7,916 nt of DNA, taken from Oscillospiraceae bacterium. Lineage in GTDB: Bacteria; Bacillota; Clostridia; Oscillospirales; UBA644. A program made the translations under genes and the position numbers. The DNA is taken from NCBI GenBank assembly GCA_015067385.1, contig SVMP01000101.1, forward strand, positions 1 to 7,916. Reading direction: 5' to 3'. Positions 1 to 4,946 of the stretch are shown in pieces; within the stretch, counting starts at the first letter, position 1, and each line of letters begins with the position of its first letter. Under the pieces are notes generated by a model. It was given only the letters and a program-made list of their open reading frames with translations. It had not been told where the DNA came from and did not search any database.

Positions 1-1
1 T

Positions 2-685
2 TCCGTAATGCCCTGTACCGCTAAGAAATTCGAACGTACCCGTGAACAGAACAATGTTGACGGTCTCGACGATATCGATATTTCCATCACCACCCGCGAA
101 CTCGCTCGTATGATCAAGATCGCAGGTCTTAACTTCACCGCTCTTCCCGACGAAGAATTCGATCCTATCTTCGGCGGCGCTACCGGTGCAGCTCACATCT
201 TCGGTGCTACCGGCGGCGTTATGGAAGCTGCTCTCAGAACCGTTGTTGAGATCCTCGAAAACAAACCCTCCGAATCCGTTGACTATAAAGAAGTCCGCGG
301 TATCGAAGGCATCAAAGAAGCTACCTACACCGTTGCAGGTACCGAAGTTAAAGTTGCTGTTGTCAGCGGTACAGCTAACGCAGGCAAACTCCTCTCCGAG
401 ATCAAAGAAGGTAAGAGAAATTACCACTTTATCGAAGTCATGGCTTGTCCCGGCGGTTGCGTAAACGGCGGCGGTCAGCCTCTCCACGATGCTTACACCA
501 GAGCTCACGTTGACCTCAAGACCCTCAGAGCTAAAGCTCTCTATTCCGAGGACGAGGCTTCAACCTACCGTAAGTCTCACGAGAACCCCATCGTTAAGAA
601 GATCTACGATGAATATCTCGGCGAACCCGGCAGCCATAAGGCTCATCACCTCCTCCACACAACTTACGTTGCAAGAGGCAAATAA
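2..685 (+). CDS. [FeFe]-hydrogenase catalytic subunit, C-terminal part (5' end outside window)
   Basis: This is the end of the H-cluster domain of an iron-only hydrogenase, a cytoplasmic enzyme that reduces protons to H2 (or the reverse) with electrons from ferredoxin and/or NADH during fermentation. The frame is open from the left edge (base 2), and the first residues, SVMPCTAKKFE, are the classical second H-cluster motif. The third motif, EVMACPGGCVNGGGQP, lies at bases 434-481, with the two Cys codons at 446 and 458. In characterised enzymes the cysteines of these motifs bind the H-cluster. The last ~55 residues (KIYDEYLGEPGSHKAHHLLHTTY region, split here as KIYDEYLGEP and HKAHHLLHTTY) fit the small-subunit-like C-terminal domain. 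The first motif (TSCCPGW type) and any N-terminal Fe-S domains lie upstream, so monomeric ferredoxin-type and bifurcating HydA types cannot be told apart. Codons are strongly biased to C-ending forms, unlike the AT-rich neighbours, as expected for a highly expressed gene. The ATG at 8 is internal, not a start. Confidence 0.97.
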   Translation, partial: SVMPCTAKKFERTREQNNVDGLDDIDISITTRELARMIKIAGLNFTALPDEEFDPIFGGATGAAHIFGATGGVMEAALRTVVEILENKPSESVDYKEVRGIEGIKEATYTVAGTEVKVAVVSGTANAGKLLSEIKEGKRNYHFIEVMACPGGCVNGGGQPLHDAYTRAHVDLKTLRAKALYSEDEASTYRKSHENPIVKKIYDEYLGEPGSHKAHHLLHTTYVARGK

Positions 686-695
686 TTTTTGAATA

Positions 696-740
696 GCAAG
701 AATATCCATCCTTAATGGGTGGATATTCTTTGCCTTTTAT
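696..740 (+). terminator. Intrinsic terminator of the hydrogenase gene
   Basis: AAGAATATCCATCC (698-711) pairs with GGGTGGATATTCTT (717-730) around a short TTAAT loop. The single non-Watson-Crick pair is a G-U that is tolerated only in the plus-strand RNA, which fits termination of plus-strand transcription. The following tract (TTGCCTTTTATT) is only moderately U-rich. The hairpin begins 10 bases after the hydrogenase stop codon. Confidence 0.8.
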
Positions 741-766
741 TAACTATAAATTTTTTGTGAAAGATA

Positions 767-795
767 TTGACATAAAAAAAGATTTATCGTATAAT
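767..795 (+). promoter_or_regulatory. Consensus sigma-A promoter of the repeat RNA/toxin locus
   Basis: A perfect -35 box TTGACA (767-772) and a perfect -10 box TATAAT (790-795) are separated by exactly 17 bp, with an A/T-rich region upstream (741-760). Transcription should start near 801-803. No open reading frame follows before the next terminator at 940-969, so the main product is a short non-coding RNA. Such a strong constitutive promoter fits type III antitoxins, which must be made in excess over the toxin. Confidence 0.88.
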
Positions 796-818
796 AATAA
801 CAGAAGAGCTTCTTGCTC

Positions 819-932
819 TAAAATCAGGTGTTTCCCTACCAATAAATGGGAAGCTGTAAAATCAGGTGTCTCCCTACCAATAAATGGGAAGCTGTAAAAT
901 CAGGTGTTTCCCTACCAATAAGCGGGAAACTG
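819..932 (+). repeat. Three tandem 38-bp repeats (antitoxin RNA units)
   Basis: The units start at 819, 857 and 895 with an exact 38-bp period and no spacers. Unit 2 differs from unit 1 by one base (T832 becomes C870). Unit 3 differs from unit 1 by three bases (A846 to G922, T847 to C923, G853 to A929). A degenerate fourth start (TAAAGTCAAGG, 933-943) leads into the terminator. Because 38 is not a multiple of 3, the units are read in different frames, so the array is not a protein repeat. Confidence 0.95.
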
Positions 933-939
933 TAAAGTC

Positions 940-969
940 AAGGCGGGAGTTTATACTCTCGCCTTTTTT
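940..969 (+). terminator. Attenuating intrinsic terminator between antitoxin RNA and toxin gene
   Basis: AAGGCGGGAG (940-949) pairs with CTCTCGCCTT (956-965) around TTTATA, with one G-U pair, and runs into TTTTTT (964-969). It ends only 15 bp before the toxin ATG. In type III systems a terminator at this position keeps the toxin level low by allowing limited readthrough, and this arrangement matches. Confidence 0.93.
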
Positions 970-984
970 GGAGTTGAGGTAATT

Positions 985-1562
985 ATGTCGGAATTGAAAA
1001 TATACAGTATCTCTGATAGGTATATAGAATATCTTTGAAAAGATGCTCGCCTTTCTATTGTTTTTGACAATAAAGAAGATGTTCGTTCTCATACAAGAAA
1101 ATATCTCGGTGTAGCATTTGTCAAAAACGACTATCATTATTTTATTCCGTTTTCTTCTCCGAAAGACAGTGACTATCAGATTTCTCCTGACGGTATCAGA
1201 ACGATCAGAAAAGTATCATTCCAATAATTCGTATGGTAACTACCGATACAGTTTCAGGTATTCCGGAACTGAAAGGTACTTTGAAGATCAGTAATATGAT
1301 ACCTGTCCCTGAATGTGAGTTGACACCGTATCTTTTTTCTGATGAGTGTGATTTGAATTATAAAATAGTTGTTCAAAAAGAATATGATTTTATCCGTGCG
1401 AACGAAAGAATTATAATGAAAAATGCAAAAATACTGTATAATCAGAAAACAAGATCCGATGTTTTATATTCTGAAAAAACGGCTCCTCACTACTTGAACA
1501 GTACTGTTGATTTTCTGTATGCTGAACAGAAGTGTCAGCAATATATCGACCTGCAACAATAA
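985..1562 (+). pseudogene. ToxN/AbiQ-family endoribonuclease toxin, disrupted by a TGA and a -1 frameshift
   Basis: Read with two corrections, this is a protein of about 192 residues, close to the ~170-200 aa typical of type III toxins, which cut mRNA and their own antitoxin RNA. A GAGG ribosome binding site (976-979) sits 5 bases before ATG 985. The frame opens MSELKIYSISDRYIEYL, typical of the family N-terminus, and hits TGA at 1036-1038. The same frame continues with good coding sequence (RSHTRKYLGV, then FIPFSSPKDSDYQ; the SSPK at codons 57-60 corresponds to the active-site TSPK/SSPK loop of ToxN) until a stop at 1225. From about 1209-1212 the homologous sequence continues one frame back: SIIPIIRMVTTD, then GTLKISNMIPVPE and NSTVDFLYAEQKCQQYI, ending at 1562. 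Restoring one A to the AAAA run at 1209-1212 rejoins the frames as RKSIIPIIR. The piece from ATG 1233 is therefore the C-terminal fragment, not a separate gene. Recoding or sequencing error cannot be excluded. The family call rests on remembered motifs. Confidence 0.85.
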
Positions 1563-1605
1563 AAAGAAAAAACCGAGAGTTTGTGCGGGGTTCGTAAAAC
1601 AGTTA

Positions 1606-1638
1606 AAGCCAAGCTGCATGTTGCAGCTTGGCTTTTTT
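1606..1638 (+). terminator. Intrinsic terminator of the toxin gene
   Basis: AAGCCAAGCTGCA (1606-1618) and TGCAGCTTGGCTT (1622-1634) form a perfect 13-bp stem with a 3-nt loop, followed by a T run to 1638. It closes the toxin-antitoxin locus 43 bases after the toxin stop codon. Confidence 0.95.
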
Positions 1639-1709
1639 CGTTGCTTGTACTACATGGCAGAATGTTATGTATGGAAGTGCGCTCTTACTGTTCGACAAAT
1701 AAGGATTGT

Positions 1710-1903
1710 GGTTATCGGCTTTGGTAAGCAAGTCGGTAAAAATAACCAAGTAGCAAGTTTGTCATTCTGAGCGGAGCGAAGTTGAAGAATCTATGCGCTT
1801 GCAGCTTCATTTGCCGTTATTCTGATGCCAGGATCCTTCGACTCACTTCGTTCGCTCAGGATGACACCGTTTTTGACCGTTATTCTTATTAAACCCGATA
1901 ACC
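1710..1903. repeat. Nested inverted-repeat element (MITE/REP-like), non-coding
   Basis: The outer ends are 19-bp imperfect inverted repeats: 1710-1728, starting GGTTATCGG, matches the reverse complement of 1885-1903 at 16 of 19 positions. Inside lies a second palindrome: TGTCATTCTGAGCG (1760-1773) against CGCTCAGGATGACA (1853-1866), one mismatch, with the homology continuing inward through GCGAAG and GAAG(A/G)ATC. The inner TGTCATTCTGAGCG...GAATC type sequence resembles an interspersed repeat that I have seen in many bacterial genomes. No transposase and no convincing target-site duplication is visible. A 10-bp direct repeat, CCGTTATTCT, occurs at 1814 and 1877. The element fills most of the gap between the plus-strand toxin and the minus-strand epimerase, and may also end transcription from either side. 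The rest of the gap (1639-1709 and 1904-1914) shows nothing recognisable. Confidence 0.75.
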
Positions 1904-1914
1904 TAAATTAGAAT

Positions 1915-2781
1915 TTATTTAACTGATTCAATGTAATAATCCAATAGTTTGTATATCCAATCTTGGAGCACTGAAAATTTAAAGCCTAACGCCGTTGCTT
2001 TCTCTGTATTTATGCTATATTCAGGTTCTCCATTGTAGGGGGCGTTATCTCCATTCTTATCAATAATTGCTCTTGTTCCGGTTTTCTTTTCAACATAGTC
2101 AAGTATTTCTTTTATCGAGATAGTGCCTTCTGCGCTTCCGTTAATAGCGCCTGTGGTATCTTTATCAACTAAAAATGCCATAAACTTTCCAGCCTCATCG
2201 GAACGTATAAAGCCCATCTGATAATCTAAATTATCGATGTTCATAGGAATAGACTTCATAACGTGTGCGACATAAAAGAACAATCTTCTTGTGTAATCAT
2301 CTTTTCCTATTGCGAATGGATACCTTACAGCAATCCAGTTTCTATCAGAGTATTTTTGCCATAAAGCGTATTCTGCTTGCCGCTTTAATTGTTCATATGG
2401 AAATGCGAATCTGTCACACCATGCAAAATCTGTTGAAAATCCGTCGAAGTCAGATTCGATTGTGTTGATATGCTTAGGGTTATAAACCGATGTGCTCGAC
2501 ATATGGATGTATTTATCACAATCCACAACATCCAAAACATACTTTATATCATTTGAGCAATAAGCAATTTTGTCGATTATAACATCATAGTGTGTTCCAC
2601 TTAACGCTTTTCTTACACTCTCTTCATTTGTCCTTTCAAAAATTATGCGCTTTACCCTATCACCATATTTATCAGAAGCATTTCCTCTTGTTGCTATGGT
2701 AACATCATGTCCGTTGGCCAATAGCTCGTTTACCATATGTATTCCAAAAAATCGTGTTCCACCGATTACTAAAATTTTCAC
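1915..2781 (-). CDS. NAD-dependent epimerase/dehydratase-like protein (extended SDR)
   Basis: This is a 288-residue soluble Rossmann-fold protein of the short-chain dehydrogenase/reductase superfamily, in the class that acts on nucleotide sugars and related substrates; its own substrate cannot be read from sequence. It starts MKILVIGGTRFFG, with the dinucleotide loop GGTRFFG at residues 7-13. It has the strand-4 HMSSTSVY segment (93-100) and a YEQLK motif (Y129, K133) that matches the catalytic YxxxK. The C-terminal half carries the usual variable substrate domain (RYPFAIGKDDY, then GAINGSAEGTISIKEILDYV). The start is GTG (2779-2781), preceded by GAGGTG (2787-2792) at 5 bases, which is why I accept it. 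The length is slightly short of classical GalE/RmlB enzymes (~310-340 aa), so it is more likely an atypical or reductase-like member. It stands alone, convergent with the toxin locus, and its right-hand neighbours share its strand but sit 157 bp away. Confidence 0.85.
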   Translation of the reverse strand: MKILVIGGTRFFGIHMVNELLANGHDVTIATRGNASDKYGDRVKRIIFERTNEESVRKALSGTHYDVIIDKIAYCSNDIKYVLDVVDCDKYIHMSSTSVYNPKHINTIESDFDGFSTDFAWCDRFAFPYEQLKRQAEYALWQKYSDRNWIAVRYPFAIGKDDYTRRLFFYVAHVMKSIPMNIDNLDYQMGFIRSDEAGKFMAFLVDKDTTGAINGSAEGTISIKEILDYVEKKTGTRAIIDKNGDNAPYNGEPEYSINTEKATALGFKFSVLQDWIYKLLDYYIESVK

Positions 2782-2810
2782 CCTAACACCTCATAAAATT
2801 CAAGTTTGTT

Positions 2811-2856
2811 TAAACTGTATTTAAACTATCATAATTTGTTCAAGTATACAAGAACA
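2811..2856 (-). promoter_or_regulatory. Possible promoter and operator-like repeats upstream of the epimerase
   Basis: On the minus strand there is a -10-like TATGAT (complement of 2828-2833), but the -35 region is poor. An alternative is TTGAAC (complement of 2838-2843), 18 bp before TACAGT (complement of 2814-2819). The region also has two copies of TTTAAACT, at about 2809 and 2820 on the plus strand, which could be an operator or chance AT-rich sequence. This is a weak call. Confidence 0.25.
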
Positions 2857-2938
2857 TGCACAGCGGTATATTCTGCTTTGCATGTAACTGTCTTATGAAT
2901 ACCGCCCTTTTTATCTCGGTTTTTATGTTTTTCTAACA

Positions 2939-3544
2939 TCATTCTCCGCGTTTAACACTGTCTCGCCACGATGTCCCCGGTTTTCTCGGAGTTGTCGTGC
3001 TTTCCTGTTCGAGAAGCTCTGACGAATCGGTTTCTATTTCGGTCGATTCACGGATAAATGTTGCATATTTATCTCCGCTGCATGCTCCGAAAAACATGAC
3101 GGCGAACAGGATAGGTGTATCAATAATGAGAGAAATGCAGATTGTAAGGACTTCCGGTATACTTGTATTGTCGTAGATCAAATCCTGCGGAAAAATAAAG
3201 TAGTAATTAAGTATTGTGGGGATAAAGTTTACAATTGGTATCTGTAATAACAATAAAGCTAACGATAGGTTTAATAATGTGCCTGTTAATACACAGATCA
3301 GGTATTTCTTTTTATCGAATTGCTTTGCCAAGCCTAATGTGTAGCCTTGAGCTTCGGACACTTTCCAAAGAAATACCATTGCGGCTAAAAAAAATATACC
3401 GTAATCTATCATAAATAAAACAATACCACCCACGAACGGTATGGGCATCACTAATGTTATCCCTGCGTACATGGCTGCAAAAGAAAGAATACCGACCATC
3501 CAAATGTTGACGATAGTTTTTCTGATGATCTTAAAATAACTCAT
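2939..3544 (-). CDS. Unrecognised four-helix membrane protein with WRDSV C-terminal tail
   Basis: I do not recognise this 201-residue protein. It has four hydrophobic segments at about residues 11-33, 37-60, 81-108 and 131-155, with no cleavable signal peptide, then a hydrophilic, Glu/Ser/Thr-rich tail (156-201). The tail ends RKPGTSWRDSVKRGE, almost the same as the end of the protein at 4069-4701, although the membrane parts are not obviously alike. By the positive-inside rule the Lys-rich loop after segment 2 (KQFDKKK, 75-80) should be cytoplasmic. The start is ATG 3542-3544, with GAAGGG (3550-3555) 5 bases upstream. The stop is TGA. It is the last gene of a three-gene minus-strand operon, 39 bp after the preceding gene. 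No terminator is obvious downstream. Its function is unknown. Confidence 0.8.
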   Translation of the reverse strand: MSYFKIIRKTIVNIWMVGILSFAAMYAGITLVMPIPFVGGIVLFMIDYGIFFLAAMVFLWKVSEAQGYTLGLAKQFDKKKYLICVLTGTLLNLSLALLLLQIPIVNFIPTILNYYFIFPQDLIYDNTSIPEVLTICISLIIDTPILFAVMFFGACSGDKYATFIRESTEIETDSSELLEQESTTTPRKPGTSWRDSVKRGE

Positions 3545-3583
3545 TATGTCCCTTCTTTCTTTTAAGAGGTTGGGCTAAAAAAG

Positions 3584-4045
3584 TTAATTAAACGTTGCAA
3601 AATAGTTTATTGCCTGAATTGTTACGATTATCATTGAAATGGGTTGCATACCTGCGGCTAATGCGCCCGAAATAAGGCCTGCTTTTCTGTATATCATATA
3701 TTCGGGGTTTGCCTCTTTGCTCTTATGCCAAAGATTTAATGCAACCAACCCGAAAATGAGGATTATTATTGCGTAAACGTAGCCCGAAACGATTCGGTAG
3801 ATGTTGAAAGCATAAAAGAAGCCCTCAAACTGCATCATAAATTTGCCGCGGACTATCGGTTTGACAAAGTTCCAGATCATTCCGACGAGCGCCGCAAAAA
3901 GAGAAAGACACCCGTAAATGCAGGACATACGTGCCGCACCGTCGTATATGTTAACGAATTGTTCACGTTTTTTTCTTTCGTATTCCTCGATTTCCAGAAC
4001 GCTTGCGTCCGGACCCGGTTTTTCAAGTTCGTTTTTCTTTTTCAT
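3584..4045 (-). CDS. Unrecognised small membrane protein (three predicted helices)
   Basis: This 153-residue protein is not recognised. A charged N-terminus rich in Lys and Glu (residues 1-30, with EIEEYERKKREQ) precedes hydrophobic segments at about 40-62, 84-105 and 121-148. The KSKEANPEYMIYRKAG loop (108-123) is polar. It lacks the WRDSV tail of its two neighbours. It is the middle gene of the operon, starting 23 bp after the upstream gene's stop. Its ribosome binding site is weak: the best match, AGAAAGG (4058-4064), lies 12 bases from the ATG, so expression may depend on translational coupling. Its organisation (charged cytoplasmic N-terminus, gene size, position) suggests a partner of the adjacent membrane proteins, but this is inference. 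Confidence 0.78.
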   Translation of the reverse strand: MKKKNELEKPGPDASVLEIEEYERKKREQFVNIYDGAARMSCIYGCLSLFAALVGMIWNFVKPIVRGKFMMQFEGFFYAFNIYRIVSGYVYAIIILIFGLVALNLWHKSKEANPEYMIYRKAGLISGALAAGMQPISMIIVTIQAINYFATFN

Positions 4046-4068
4046 TGTTTATATTAACCTTTCTGCTT

Positions 4069-4701
4069 TTATTCGTCTCTGTTAACGCTGTCTCTCCATG
4101 TGCCTGTTTTGCGAGGTTCAACCTGCGGAGTGTAGGGGAGGTCTTTTATCTTTTTCTGCTTTTCTTCTTCTGCTACCGATTGCTCTGTTTTGTACACAGC
4201 TTCTGCATTTTCGTATAGCGCACGCCTTCTGCCCAGCCAATAAAACAAAATTATCAGACCGCACATTATACTGAAGTAAACTATCGAAGAAATCGTGTAC
4301 GGTAACGCAAGTTTTGCAAATATATGCCCTACGGGACATGCATTGAATCTTGGTTTGAACATTTTTATTATCGGATCGGCTATAACGTAGATAATTGCGG
4401 ATGCAACGGCTATGATAGAGTACGTTTTTAATGAATATCTTCCGTAAAAGCTGTCACGATATCCGTCACGTATCGACTGTGTTACCGGAAAAATAAAAGT
4501 TAACGGAAATTGTATATACATTTCTATCAAAAAGCGTGTTCTCTGACTTATGTTCACAAAATCAAAGTACTCTATGGCATTCAGTGCGAAATCAAATATT
4601 GTGCCGAAAAGCAAAATAAAGATCATCGGACATACGTAAAAATAAGCCAAAAATATCTTTGCTATTCTTATAAGCATATCTGAAAATGAAAGTTTGCCCA
4701 T
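4069..4701 (-). CDS. Unrecognised four-helix membrane protein with WRDSV C-terminal tail
   Basis: This 210-residue protein has hydrophobic segments at about 13-38, 58-75 (weaker), 93-113 and 133-157. A strongly charged tail (158-210) follows, with an EEEKQKKIKD stretch and the ending PRKTGTWRDSVNRDE. The ending matches the tail of the protein at 2939-3544 in RKxGT, WRDSV and the following xR. I recognise no catalytic motif. The start is ATG 4699-4701, with a good AAGGAG (4709-4714) 7 bases upstream. It is the first gene of the operon and lies directly behind a clear promoter. The shared topology (four helices plus a charged tail with the same end) suggests it and the 2939-3544 product are distant paralogues or members of one system that bind a common partner. 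Confidence 0.8.
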   Translation of the reverse strand: MGKLSFSDMLIRIAKIFLAYFYVCPMIFILLFGTIFDFALNAIEYFDFVNISQRTRFLIEMYIQFPLTFIFPVTQSIRDGYRDSFYGRYSLKTYSIIAVASAIIYVIADPIIKMFKPRFNACPVGHIFAKLALPYTISSIVYFSIMCGLIILFYWLGRRRALYENAEAVYKTEQSVAEEEKQKKIKDLPYTPQVEPRKTGTWRDSVNRDE

Positions 4702-4728
4702 AACGGATCTCCTTGAATAGTAATTTAC

Positions 4729-4757
4729 AGTTTAACAGATTGTATTCGATCTGTCAA
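4729..4757 (-). promoter_or_regulatory. Sigma-A promoter of the membrane-protein operon
   Basis: On the minus strand, a perfect -35 TTGACA (complement of 4752-4757) is followed after 17 bp by TAAACT (complement of 4729-4734, 4 of 6 matches to TATAAT). Transcription would start near 4722, leaving a leader of only about 20 nt that contains the AAGGAG site of the first gene. Just upstream, GTCTGT-AAAAA-ACAGAC (4771-4787) forms a short inverted repeat that could be a regulator site. Confidence 0.7.
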
Positions 4758-4849
4758 TACCTGTTTTAGCGTCTGTAAAAAACAGACAGGACGAATTATA
4801 TTCTTTTTTGGGTCTAATTCAATGCTCTCACCTTCTTTTTAACATTTTT

Positions 4850-4894
4850 ATGTAAAATAAAAATGTATTCACAAAGTTTATCTGTGAATACATT
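4850..4894 (-). terminator. Intrinsic terminator downstream of the exonuclease fusion gene
   Basis: AATGTATTCACA (4862-4873) and TGTGAATACATT (4883-4894) form a perfect 12-bp stem with a 9-nt loop. On the minus strand the stem is followed by TTTATTTTA, so it works as an intrinsic terminator for the gene ending at 4941. The same stem is not followed by a T run on the plus strand. Confidence 0.8.
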
Positions 4895-4917
4895 ATAGCA
4901 TATTTTTAAACATTTGT

Positions 4918-4946
4918 TGTCACTTTGAAAGTGACATTTTTTATTT
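4918..4946 (+). terminator. Palindrome TGTCACTTT-G-AAAGTGACA with plus-strand T run
   Basis: A 9-bp palindromic stem (4918-4926 with 4928-4936) is followed on the plus strand by TTTTTTATTTTG, the shape of a plus-strand terminator that would protect the exonuclease gene from antisense transcription. On the minus strand it directly follows the stop codon at 4941 and has no T run, so there it would only be a 3'-UTR hairpin. No plus-strand gene is visible upstream that would need it. Confidence 0.5.

Larger units (their letters stand above)
802..969 (+). ncRNA. ToxI/CptI-like type III antitoxin RNA (three-repeat precursor)
   Basis: The predicted transcript of about 168 nt runs from the consensus promoter to an intrinsic terminator. 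It starts with a small hairpin (AGAGC-TTCTT-GCTCT, 805-819), followed by three tandem 38-nt units (819-932) and a terminator. In known type III toxin-antitoxin systems the antitoxin is exactly such an RNA: the tandem repeats are cut by the toxin into monomers, each an H-type pseudoknot that assembles with the toxin into a closed inhibitory complex. Here each unit has interleaved complementary segments (GGTG with TACC, and TTTCCC with GGGAAG), giving the S1a-S2a-S1b-S2b order of an H-type pseudoknot. Each unit begins with AAAAT (820, 858, 896), which resembles the A-rich cleavage motif of ToxN enzymes. The RNA lies immediately upstream of a ToxN-family reading frame, and that position is the strongest argument. 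Family assignment (CptI rather than ToxI or TenpI) is uncertain. Confidence 0.85.

Noticed and set aside
715..897. 60-aa plus-strand open frame as a gene
   Set aside because: It starts inside the hydrogenase terminator, has no ribosome binding site, crosses the promoter and runs through repeats whose 38-bp period does not keep the frame.
819..932. CRISPR array
   Set aside because: The 38-bp units follow each other directly with no unique spacers, and no cas genes are visible; the promoter, terminator and downstream toxin explain the array better.
1036..1038. TGA read as tryptophan or selenocysteine
   Set aside because: TGA serves as a normal stop for the gene at 2939-3544, and no hairpin typical of a SECIS element was seen just after it; a point mutation is simpler.
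874..1137. 87-aa minus-strand open frame as a gene
   Set aside because: It is antisense to the antitoxin repeats, the terminator and the toxin 5' half, whose coding sense is clearly on the plus strand.
1233..1562. Stand-alone 109-aa protein
   Set aside because: Its codons upstream of the ATG (SIIPIIR) continue the toxin homology, there is no ribosome binding site, and it is the C-terminal part of the broken toxin.
1507..1770. 87-aa plus-strand open frame as a gene
   Set aside because: It overlaps the toxin end in another frame, reads through the strong terminator at 1606-1638 and ends in the repeat element.
2863..2915. Hairpin GCGGTAT/ATACCGC with CCCTTTTT as a terminator
   Set aside because: The 29-nt loop is long, the T run is on the plus strand where no gene ends, and the minus-strand version lacks a T run.
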